DNA from: Planctomycetota bacterium
Lineage (GTDB): Bacteria > Planctomycetota > UBA1135 > UBA2386
NCBI GenBank assembly: GCA_016793305.1
Contig: JAEUHU010000370.1
Coordinates: 1 to 21,135 of the forward strand
Length of the DNA stretch: 21,135 nucleotides
Direction: 5' to 3'
The notes under the pieces are model-generated. The model did not search any database, had not been told where the DNA came from, and saw only the letters and a program-made list of their open reading frames with translations. The position numbers were made by a program, and so were the translations under genes. This document shows positions 15,297-21,135 of the stretch, piece by piece (position 1 is the stretch's first letter; the number at the start of each line of letters is the position of its first letter).

Positions 15297-15310
15297 GGAT
15301 CGCACGATCC
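15297..15310. promoter_or_regulatory. Operator-like dyad upstream of ligD
   Basis: GGATCG-CA-CGATCC is a perfect 6+2+6 dyad 47 nt before the ligD ATG. Compact symmetry at this position is what a dimeric repressor or activator site looks like; the MerR-type protein encoded by the converging operon is one candidate binder (inference only). Confidence 0.4.
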
Positions 15311-15317
15311 ACCCTCT

Positions 15318-15348
15318 GCCCCCTCTCGACCAACACCCTCGAGGGGGC
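15318..15348 (+). promoter_or_regulatory. Hairpin covering the RBS-like sequence of ligD
   Basis: GCCCCCTC (15318-15325) is perfectly complementary to GAGGGGGC (15341-15348) with a 15-nt loop. The right arm contains GAGGGGG (15341-15347), the only purine-rich RBS candidate, 10 nt before the ATG at 15358. If the stem forms in the mRNA, ribosome access would be blocked. A 10-bp palindrome CCCTCGAGGG (15336-15345) offers a competing fold. Confidence 0.45.
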
Positions 15349-15357
15349 GCGGCACCG

Positions 15358-17418
15358 ATGCGGCACAATGCCGAGCCGATGCACGATCCGCTCGCCGACT
15401 ACCGCAAGAAGCGCGACTTCGCCGCGACCCCGGAGCCAGCGGGGGAACGTGGTCCGCAACGCGCGGACGTGGTGTTCGTGGTCCATCGCCACGAAGCACG
15501 CCAGCTGCACTACGACCTGCGGCTCGAACACGACGGGGTGCTGAAGTCCTGGGCGGTCCCACGCGGCTTCAGCTACGACCCTGCCGAGAAGCGACTCGCG
15601 GTGCGCACCGAGGACCATCCACTCGCCTACGAGCATTTCTCCGGCCGCATCCCGAAGGGGCAGTACGGGGCGGGCACGATGCTGCGCTGGGACCACGGAC
15701 ACTTCCGACTGGTGAAGGCCCCCGACTGGGCGACGGCGATGGCCCAGGGCGAACTGAAGGTGTTGCTGTTCGGACGTCGGCTGCGCGGCGAGTGGCACCT
15801 GGTGCGCACGAACCAGGGGCCGAACACGTGGCTGCTGTTCAAGTCGAAGGACCGCTACGCCGGCCCCGCCCGCGACAGCGCACTCGGCATCGAACTCGAC
15901 GGTGCACCATGCCGCGACGTGGAGCCGGCCGAGCCGATGCGGCCCGTGGGCGACCGCGAACCGTTCCGCGACCACGACTGGCTGTTCGAGATGGAGTTCG
16001 TCGGCCGACGGCTGCGCGTGGTCCAACGCGCCGGCGCCATCCCCACCACCGACCGCGGCCTCGCCTTGCCCCCGGGAGTCGTGCAGGGCCTGTCGCGGAT
16101 GCGCGCCGAGCGCGCCGAACTCGACGGGGTGCTGTTGGCCCTCGACGACACGGGCCGACCGTCGACCACAGCACTCGAAGCCGCCCTCGCCCGCGGCGAC
16201 GACACGCGCATCGCCTACTGCGCGTTCGACCTGCTGCAGTGGGAGGAGTTCGACCTGCGCGGGCTGCCGCTGCTCGATCGCAAAGCGGCGCTGCGGGCGG
16301 TGGTGCCGCCGCACGAACATCTGCAGTTCGTCGACCACGTGCGCGGCGACGGCCCGGCCCTGCTCGACGCGATCGCCGCTGCCGGCCTGCCGGCAGCGAT
16401 CGGCAAGCGCGCCGGCAGCCCCTACGTCGCCGGTCGCAACTCCGACTGGGTGCGGGTGCCGGTGGCGCCGACGAACGCAGCCGGTGCTGGCGCGCTGCCG
16501 GCGAGCCGTCCCCCGAACCCCGCCCCACGAGCCCGCTGGCGCGCCACCAACCTGGCGAAGGTCTACTGGCCCGCCGAGGGCTACACGAAGGGCGACCTGA
16601 TCGCCTACTACCACGCCGTCGCCGACGCGCTGCTGCCGCACCTGCGCGATCGCCCGCTACATCTGAACCGCTTCCCCGACGGCATCGACGGCAAGTCGTT
16701 CTACCAACGCGAGGTCAAGGACGGCACGCCCGACTGGCTGCGCACGGTGCCGATCCCACACGACGACCAGCTGGTCCCCCACCACGTGGTCGACGATCTC
16801 GACGCGCTGCTGCACGTCGTCAACCTCGGCAGCATCGACCTGCATCCGTGGTTGTCGCGGGTCGGATCCCTCGACCAACCGGATTGGGCGGTGCTCGACC
16901 TCGACCCGAAGACGGCCCCGTTCGCGCACGTGGTACGGATCGCCCGAGCGGCCGGTCGCCTGTTGCGCGGCATCGGCCTGCGGCCGCTGCTGAAGACCTC
17001 CGGCAAGAGCGGCATGCACGTGTTCGTGCCGCTCCGACCCGGCTACGGCTACGAGCACACCCGGATGTTCCTCGAAGCGGTGGCGCGCGTGTTGGTCCGC
17101 GAGCTGCCGGACATCGCGACCGTGGAGCGACTGCCCGACCAGCGCGACGGCAAGGTCTACCTCGACTTCCTGCAGAACCGGCGCAGCCAGACCATCGTGC
17201 CGCCCTACTCGGTGCGACCGGTACGAGGTGCTTCGGTGTCGGCCCCGCTCGCCTGGGACGAACTCGAGGATCCGGAGCTGTCGCCGCAGCGCTTCACCAT
17301 CCACACGATGCCCCCACGCCTGCTCGAGCGCGGCGACCTGTTCCGACCGGCCCTCGAGGACCCCCAGGATCTCCTGCCGGCGATCGCTGCCCTCGAAGAC
17401 CTGCTGCGCGGCCGCTGA
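15358..17418 (+). CDS. ligD: LigD-like NHEJ protein: active PE and POL domains around a degenerate ligase domain
   Basis: End-processing enzyme for Ku-dependent break repair, 686 residues in the order 3'-phosphoesterase, ligase relic, polymerase (the Pseudomonas-type order). The PE domain (about 14-170) keeps the residues matching H42, H48, D50, R52, H84 and Y88 of P. aeruginosa LigD (here His45, His51, Asp53, Arg55, His87, Tyr91). Residues 190-370 align by eye with a ligase nucleotidyltransferase domain, but motif I is FEMEFVGRRL (Glu213 for the catalytic Lys, Val215 for Asp), motif III LDGV (Val258 for Glu), motif IV PAAIGK and motif V WVRVPV; a short Pro/Ala linker replaces the OB fold. 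The POL domain (about 394-686) has Asp514/Asp516, SGKSGMHV and Asp603. The frame is unbroken. An alternative start is the ATG at 15379. Confidence 0.95.
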   Translation: MRHNAEPMHDPLADYRKKRDFAATPEPAGERGPQRADVVFVVHRHEARQLHYDLRLEHDGVLKSWAVPRGFSYDPAEKRLAVRTEDHPLAYEHFSGRIPKGQYGAGTMLRWDHGHFRLVKAPDWATAMAQGELKVLLFGRRLRGEWHLVRTNQGPNTWLLFKSKDRYAGPARDSALGIELDGAPCRDVEPAEPMRPVGDREPFRDHDWLFEMEFVGRRLRVVQRAGAIPTTDRGLALPPGVVQGLSRMRAERAELDGVLLALDDTGRPSTTALEAALARGDDTRIAYCAFDLLQWEEFDLRGLPLLDRKAALRAVVPPHEHLQFVDHVRGDGPALLDAIAAAGLPAAIGKRAGSPYVAGRNSDWVRVPVAPTNAAGAGALPASRPPNPAPRARWRATNLAKVYWPAEGYTKGDLIAYYHAVADALLPHLRDRPLHLNRFPDGIDGKSFYQREVKDGTPDWLRTVPIPHDDQLVPHHVVDDLDALLHVVNLGSIDLHPWLSRVGSLDQPDWAVLDLDPKTAPFAHVVRIARAAGRLLRGIGLRPLLKTSGKSGMHVFVPLRPGYGYEHTRMFLEAVARVLVRELPDIATVERLPDQRDGKVYLDFLQNRRSQTIVPPYSVRPVRGASVSAPLAWDELEDPELSPQRFTIHTMPPRLLERGDLFRPALEDPQDLLPAIAALEDLLRGR

Positions 17419-17427
17419 CCTTCCCCG

Positions 17428-18270
17428 TCAACCGCCGTGGTTCTGTAGACGCCGCCGCACCTGGTCGGCCCAGCGGCTGTTCGGGTCGAACGTCAGATAG
17501 GCGCGCCAGTGTTGCCGCGCGCCGTCGCGGTCGCCGACCACTGCCAGCGCCTCGGCGAGGTTGTAGTGGGCGTCCGCGTAGTGCGGCACGAGTGCGAGCG
17601 CACGACGCAGCGCCTCGATCGCACCGTGCCGGTCGCCGAGCTCGCCACGCACGATGCCGAGGTTGTTCCAGGCCTCGGCGTACTCGGGCGCCTCGGCGAC
17701 CGCGGCCGCGAACTGGGTCGCGGCGTCGCTGCGCCGGCGCAGCGCGTAGTAGCAGTTGCCGAGGTTGAACCGCGCTTCGGAACCGCCACCCGGCAGCGAG
17801 TGCTCGTAGGCCCGCACTGCGTCCTCGAGCCGCCCCGAGGCCTCGGCCTCGACCGCGATGCCGAACCACTCCTGCGCAGTTCGCACCGGCGGCAATGCCC
17901 TGCCCACGGTTGCGGCGGCGTGGAAGTCGAACAGCAGTTGTCCCCCCGGTTCGAGCAACCGCCCGTCGGGTGCGCGCACGACGACTCGTCGCTGGCCGAC
18001 GCTCGCCAGCAGACCCGCCAGCGCCGCGTCGTCGTCGTCGACGACCGTCCGCGCCAAGTCGAAGGCCCGAGCGATGCGCGGTGCCGACCAGCCGGCGCGC
18101 CACAGCTGGGCCAGCACCCGCGCGTGGCCGACCGCGCGGAAGTCGAAGCGCTCGTCGTCGCGGCGGCAGCGCAGCAGGTCGCGGGCGACGAACCGCTTCA
18201 CCACCGCGACCGGCAGGCCACAGTGCACGGCGAGCTCCTCGGCCGAGAAGGTGCGCGCGCCGTCGCTCAC
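17428..18270 (-). CDS. MerR-type HTH/TPR fusion protein of the NHEJ operon
   Basis: Product of 280 residues. Residues 8-75 look like a MerR-family winged HTH (FSAEELAVHCGLPVAVVKRFVARDLL, then FDFRAVGHARVLAQLWRAG). A linker with an Asp run (78-81) and a GGQLLFDF segment (109-116) follows. Residues 131-280 contain about four TPR units (WFGIAVEAEASGRLEDAVRAY..., FNLGNCYYAL..., WNNLGIVRGELGDRHGAIEAL..., YNLAEALAVVGDRDGARQHW). No effector-binding or catalytic domain is visible, so a DNA-binding regulator or a scaffold tethering repair factors are the main options (inference). The GTG start at 18270 overlaps the ligase stop as GTGA, so its synthesis is tied to that of the ligase. Its stop lies 9 nt from the converging ligD stop. 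Confidence 0.85.
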   Translation of the reverse strand: MSDGARTFSAEELAVHCGLPVAVVKRFVARDLLRCRRDDERFDFRAVGHARVLAQLWRAGWSAPRIARAFDLARTVVDDDDAALAGLLASVGQRRVVVRAPDGRLLEPGGQLLFDFHAAATVGRALPPVRTAQEWFGIAVEAEASGRLEDAVRAYEHSLPGGGSEARFNLGNCYYALRRRSDAATQFAAAVAEAPEYAEAWNNLGIVRGELGDRHGAIEALRRALALVPHYADAHYNLAEALAVVGDRDGARQHWRAYLTFDPNSRWADQVRRRLQNHGG

Positions 18271-19175
18271 GATCCGCCCTCGACGAGACCGGCGAACACG
18301 GGTGCGCGCAGCGAGCCGCTCGGCATGCGCTCCAAGAAGCGCACCGCACAGTAGAGCCCCGGTTCGATCCAGACGCCGGGCATGCCCGGATCGACCAGGG
18401 GACGCGCCGTGCGCTTCCCGAGCAGCAGCGTGCGCAACGTCGCGTGCTGGGCGGTGGTGATGCCGGACCCGACCTTGCCGACGCAGCGCAGCTCGCCGCC
18501 GAAGTCGCTGGCGACGATCAACGACCGGAAGTCGTCGACCCCGTCGGGCTCGTAGCCGAGCACGAGGCAGTGCACGAGCTGCTGCAGCTTGATCTTCTGC
18601 CAGGCCTCGGAACGTTCCCCCGGCCGGTACGGGGCGTCGAGCCGTTTGGCGACGATGCCCTCGAGCCCACGCGCGCGCGCCGCCTCGAACAGCGCCGTGC
18701 CGTGCTCGACCACACCGTCGCACGGCAGCAGCCGGCGGTCGGGATGCTGCTGCAACAGCTGCCCGAGGAGCATCCGCCGCTCGGCCAACGGCGTTGTCAT
18801 CAGGTCCTGGCCGGCGAGCCACAACAGGTCGAACACCACGTAGTGCACCGGCTGCTGCCGCGCCGCTGCGGCGGCGCGTTCGGGCGCCAGGTTCTCCCGG
18901 CCGACGATCGCACCGAAGTCGGCGGCACCGTCGGGGCGCAACACCACCAGTTCGCCGTCGAGCACCGTGCCCGACGGCAACGCGCGCAGCCCGGCGAGTT
19001 CCGGGTAGCGGCCCGCGAGGTCTCGGCGACGCCGTCCGTGCATGCGCAGCCCGCCGCCCTCGACGTAGCTGATCGCGCGCACGCCGTCCCACTTGATCTC
19101 GAACACGTGCGCCGGCGAGTCGAACGGGGACCCGCTCGTCGCCAGCATCGGCTCGATGTGGATCGGCAGCGCCAT
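18267..19175 (-). CDS. Stand-alone ATP-dependent DNA ligase (LigC / LigD-LIG type)
   Basis: Minimal DNA ligase of 302 residues: nucleotidyltransferase domain (1-196) plus OB fold (about 197-302), without the extra N-terminal DNA-binding domain of larger ligases. All nucleotidyltransferase motifs are intact: motif I FEIKWDGVR with the AMP-accepting Lys28, motif III LDGE (Glu75), motif IIIa VVFDLLWL, motif IV EGIVAKR (Glu172, Lys177) and motif V WQKIK (192-196). It seals DNA nicks using ATP. It starts 10 nt after the Ku stop and overlaps the next gene by 4 nt, so it is the dedicated sealing enzyme of this NHEJ set and supplies the activity lost from the LigD-like protein. Bacterial LigD usually carries this module fused to PE and POL. 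Confidence 0.95.
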   Translation of the reverse strand: MALPIHIEPMLATSGSPFDSPAHVFEIKWDGVRAISYVEGGGLRMHGRRRRDLAGRYPELAGLRALPSGTVLDGELVVLRPDGAADFGAIVGRENLAPERAAAAARQQPVHYVVFDLLWLAGQDLMTTPLAERRMLLGQLLQQHPDRRLLPCDGVVEHGTALFEAARARGLEGIVAKRLDAPYRPGERSEAWQKIKLQQLVHCLVLGYEPDGVDDFRSLIVASDFGGELRCVGKVGSGITTAQHATLRTLLLGKRTARPLVDPGMPGVWIEPGLYCAVRFLERMPSGSLRAPVFAGLVEGGS

Positions 19176-19185
19176 CGGCCGACGC

Positions 19186-20100
19186 TCAGCCCTCGACCTT
19201 GCGCGGCCCCTTGCGGCGGCCGGAGCTCGGGGCCAGCTTCGCGTCCGCGGCCGGCGCTTCGCTGGCGGGCGGTGGTTCGGCCGGGGCCGGCGACGCCTCG
19301 CCGGCGAGCCGTGCCTGTGCCTCCGCGACACTCTTCTTCAGGGCGTCCATCAGGTTCAGGATCTTCGGCTCCTCCTGGTCCTTCACCTGCACGACCTCGC
19401 GGCCGTCGACCTTCATCGCGATCAGCTTCTTCAGCTTCGTGACGTACTGGTCCTCGTAGCGGCCGAGGTCGAAGTCGGCGAGCTTGGACGCGCCGATCAG
19501 CGTGTCGGTCAGCGCCACCTCCTCGGGCTTGAACGACAGCTCCTCGACCTCCTTCTCGAAATCCTCGACGCCGCGCACCCGCTGCGGGTAGTGCAGGCCG
19601 GTCATCACCAGCATGCGGCCGAGCGGCCGCAGCAGCACCAGCTGCTCGCGCCCGGCCATCACCACCTGCGCGATCGCGGCGACGCCGTTCTTCTTCATGC
19701 CGTCCCGCAGCAGCGCGTAGGGCCGCGCCCCGGCGACCCCGTCGGGCAGCAGGTAGTGGGTCTTGCCGGCGAAGTAGCGGCTGTCGATCGCGTCGGCCGG
19801 CACGAAGCCGTCGATGCCGACCGCGCGGTCGGTCTTGGTGCGCAGCTTGTCGAGCTCGTCGGGATCGACGACGACGTAGTTGTCCTTCTGGTGCTCGTAG
19901 CCGCTGACGATCGCCTCGCTCTTCAGCTCGCCGTGCTCGGGGCACGTCTTCACGTACTTGACGCGGCTGTTGCAGCCCTTGTGCAGCTGGTTCAGGTGCA
20001 CCTCGCCGCCGCTGTCGTTCGCGGTGAAGGCCTTCACCGGCACGGAGATCAGGCTCAGCTTCAGGAACCCCTTCCAGGACGTTCGGGACGGTGCGGCCAT
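19186..20100 (-). CDS. ku: Bacterial NHEJ DNA-end-binding protein Ku
   Basis: Homodimeric ring protein that loads on double-strand break ends and recruits LigD/ligase. 304 residues from the ATG at 20100; a longer open frame upstream runs through the DUF72 gene and is rejected. The opening WKGFLKLSLISVPVKAFTA, HKGCNSRVKYVKTCPEHGEL (Cys43, Cys53), DELDKL and the YFAGKTHYLLPDG segment are typical, as are the central LVLLRPLGRMLVMTGLHYP and the end of the core at NLMDALKKSVAEAQ. Residues 263-304 are a Pro/Ala tail ending in a basic patch (SGRRKGPRK), the kind of tail that in bacterial Ku modulates DNA threading and ligase recruitment. First gene of the Ku, ligase, HTH-TPR operon. A TATCCT box sits at 20140-20145 (minus) without a good -35; no Shine-Dalgarno. 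Confidence 0.97.
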   Translation of the reverse strand: MAAPSRTSWKGFLKLSLISVPVKAFTANDSGGEVHLNQLHKGCNSRVKYVKTCPEHGELKSEAIVSGYEHQKDNYVVVDPDELDKLRTKTDRAVGIDGFVPADAIDSRYFAGKTHYLLPDGVAGARPYALLRDGMKKNGVAAIAQVVMAGREQLVLLRPLGRMLVMTGLHYPQRVRGVEDFEKEVEELSFKPEEVALTDTLIGASKLADFDLGRYEDQYVTKLKKLIAMKVDGREVVQVKDQEEPKILNLMDALKKSVAEAQARLAGEASPAPAEPPPASEAPAADAKLAPSSGRRKGPRKVEG

Positions 20101-20177
20101 GCTCGGTGATCGCCCGGGGCGCTCCCGAGGCGGGGCGCAGGATACCAGGGGGCACCGGGTCCGTGCTGCAAAGCTCG

Positions 20178-20882
20178 TTACGGCAGTTCGAGGAAGCGCT
20201 TCGCCAGCGCCGGGCCGGCGCAGCTGTCCTCGTGCTTGAAGAACACGAACGCCGGGCCCCGCGTCTGCACACGATCGCGCCAGCGCCGCAGGTCGTCGTC
20301 GGCGTAGGAAGCACGGCGCAGGCGCAGGTAGCTCCACGTCGCCGTGTCGGCGAGCTCCGGCGGTGGCTGCTCGTCGCGGTCGCTGGCCACCACCGCGGCG
20401 TCGCGCTCGCGCAGCGCCGCCAACGCGTCGTCGTCGTTCCAGCTCGCGTGCGCGAATTCGAACGCGACCTTCACGCCGGCGGGTTGCAGGGCCAGGAAGT
20501 CGCGCAGCACGGCGACGTCCTTCCGGACGAACTTCGGCACCTGGTAGAAGACGCAGCCGAGCGTTTCGCCGAGCGGCGCGATCGCCGTGAACAGCACCTG
20601 CAGCAGTTCGCCGCAGTCCTTCAGCTTCTGCGTCCAGGTCAGCCGCTGGCTCGCCTTCACCGCGAACCGGAACGAGGCCGGCACCTGCGCCCGCCACTTC
20701 GCCGCCATCTTCGCGTTCGGCAGCCGGTAGAAGGTGTTGTTCAGCTCAACCGCCGGCAGGCGCTCGGCGAAGAAGGGCAGCATCGCGTCCTTCTTCAGGT
20801 CGTCCGGGTAGAACGCCGGTCGCCACTCGTCGTAGCTGAAGCCGCTGGTGCCGACGAACAGGCCGGGATGCGTGTCGCTCAC
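20178..20882 (-). CDS. DUF72 (YecE-like) protein
   Basis: Uncharacterised TIM-barrel-like family of 230-300 residues; this product has 234 from the GTG at 20882 (240 from the GTG at 20900). Family features are the start LFVGTSGFSYDEWRPAFYP, the LPAVELNNTFYRLP strand-loop, FRFAVKASQRLTW, GCVFYQVPKF, VAFEFAHASW, WSYLRLRR and the C-terminal FVFFKHEDSCAGPALAKRFLELP. The biochemical role of DUF72 is not established. The shorter start is preferred because members usually begin only a few residues before the YVGTSG strand; neither start has a ribosome-binding site. It lies upstream of Ku on the same strand with a 77-nt gap, so co-expression with the NHEJ genes is possible but not compelling. Confidence 0.9.
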   Translation of the reverse strand: MSDTHPGLFVGTSGFSYDEWRPAFYPDDLKKDAMLPFFAERLPAVELNNTFYRLPNAKMAAKWRAQVPASFRFAVKASQRLTWTQKLKDCGELLQVLFTAIAPLGETLGCVFYQVPKFVRKDVAVLRDFLALQPAGVKVAFEFAHASWNDDDALAALRERDAAVVASDRDEQPPPELADTATWSYLRLRRASYADDDLRRWRDRVQTRGPAFVFFKHEDSCAGPALAKRFLELP

Positions 20883-20936
20883 GCGCGCAGGATAGGCCAC
20901 CGGTCGGAGCGCGTCAGCACCGACCGGCGAACGGAC

Positions 20937-21135
20937 TCACGCCCACAGCACGAGGCCGCGCACCTTGGCGTCGTGGCGACCGTGCCCCGGCAACCGCACC
21001 CGCATGCCGTGCTGGTAGTGCCCGGCGAGTTCGATGCGGTAGCCGCCCTCGAACGTGTGCACGGTGCCGGCCTTCTGGCCGCGGTGCTGCAGCGGCACCA
21101 CGATCGTCTCGACCGCAGCGCCTTCGCCGCGCGTC
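20937..21135 (-). CDS. Unrecognised protein, C-terminal part only
   Basis: An open minus-strand frame enters from the right window edge and stops at TGA 20937-20939, giving 66 residues that end in KVRGLVLWA. The visible part alternates beta-type stretches (ETIVVPLQHRG, GTVHTFEGGYRIELAGHYQ, GMRVRLPGHGR) and ends with a pattern that could belong to a PilZ-like or other small beta-barrel domain. This is not enough to name it. It ends 54 nt before the preferred DUF72 start on the same strand. Confidence 0.5.
   Translation of the reverse strand, partial: TRGEGAAVETIVVPLQHRGQKAGTVHTFEGGYRIELAGHYQHGMRVRLPGHGRHDAKVRGLVLWA

Larger units (their letters stand above)
14960..15357. promoter_or_regulatory. 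Divergent control region between the lipoprotein and ligD genes
   Basis: 398 nt without a supported gene. Open frames crossing it on both strands have no recognisable family. An A/T-richer patch at about 15205-15245 (including AAGACTTTTAGGGAAAA) contrasts with the GC-rich surroundings and probably contains promoter sequence. On the minus strand TTGCAT and TAACGT with a 16-bp spacing lie about 70 nt before the lipoprotein ATG, a weak match. The plus-strand half holds three repeat elements listed separately and an RBS-covering hairpin; the left half holds one hairpin at 15133-15157. Confidence 0.6.

Noticed and set aside
14960..15562. N-terminal extension of the lipoprotein frame
   Set aside because: The frame is open upstream, but the extension is low-complexity and antisense to ligD, and the lipoprotein signal peptide begins at 14959.
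15358..17418. ligD as a pseudogene
   Set aside because: The loss is confined to the ligase part; the frame is open for 686 codons and PE and POL catalytic residues are all kept, which argues for a functional protein.
14772..17768. 998-codon open frame on the plus strand overlapping ligD
   Set aside because: Different frame from ligD; Arg/Pro/Ala-rich with no domain. The ligD frame carries the catalytic motifs.
20101..20697. N-terminal extension of Ku
   Set aside because: The extension is a shadow frame over DUF72; the conserved Ku start follows the ATG at 20100.
1..21135. CRISPR arrays, insertion sequences, tRNA/rRNA genes, prophage or defence genes
   Set aside because: Looked for regular repeat-spacer patterns, transposase motifs, terminal inverted repeats and tRNA-like ends by eye; none found.

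Overview
The window is a GC-rich (roughly two-thirds G+C), gene-dense bacterial chromosome segment with 18 protein-coding genes, two of them cut by the window ends. I see no rRNA, tRNA, CRISPR array or insertion sequence. Most genes lack a Shine-Dalgarno site, GTG starts are common, and several genes overlap by GTGA or ATGA. Together with a GC-rich lipoprotein carrying Ig-like and beta-propeller domains and a complete bacterial NHEJ set, this fits a planctomycete-like lineage. Myxococcota or another GC-rich Gram-negative phylum remains possible; no marker here settles it.

Left part (1-5736): the der (EngA) GTPase gene, minus strand, cut at its 3' end; then plus-strand genes for a small HD-domain hydrolase and an orphan FixJ-type response regulator. 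These converge on a minus-strand thioredoxin/TPR (CnoX-like) gene, followed by a secreted or membrane hypothetical protein that diverges from a second secreted hypothetical protein.

Middle (5752-11824): a tight minus-strand run in transcription order ubiE/menG, CPBP membrane protease homologue, ubiX-like, ubiA-like, holA, mutL. Every junction overlaps or has a gap of only 4 nt, so it looks like one transcript joining quinone biosynthesis to the replicase clamp loader and mismatch repair. It is preceded by a 1004-residue lipoprotein gene (11945-14959) whose 3' end carries strong tandem GC hairpins.

Right part (15358-20100) is the most interesting: a non-homologous end-joining island. A LigD-like gene on the plus strand encodes an intact 3'-phosphoesterase domain and an intact polymerase/primase domain. 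The ligase domain between them is degenerate: the catalytic Lys is replaced by Glu, motifs III, IV and V are eroded, and there is no room for the OB fold. Converging on it with only 9 nt between stop codons is a minus-strand operon: Ku, a stand-alone ATP-dependent DNA ligase with all motifs intact, and a MerR-type HTH/TPR fusion protein joined to the ligase by a GTGA overlap. The inference is that ligation has moved from LigD to a separate enzyme, and that the relic domain now acts as a spacer or docking module and the HTH-TPR protein as a regulator or scaffold. A DUF72 gene and the 3' end of an unrecognised gene close the window.

The only gene-free stretch over 300 bases is 14960-15357, the divergent lipoprotein/ligD control region. 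It holds several inverted and direct repeats, including a hairpin that would cover the only RBS-like sequence of ligD.
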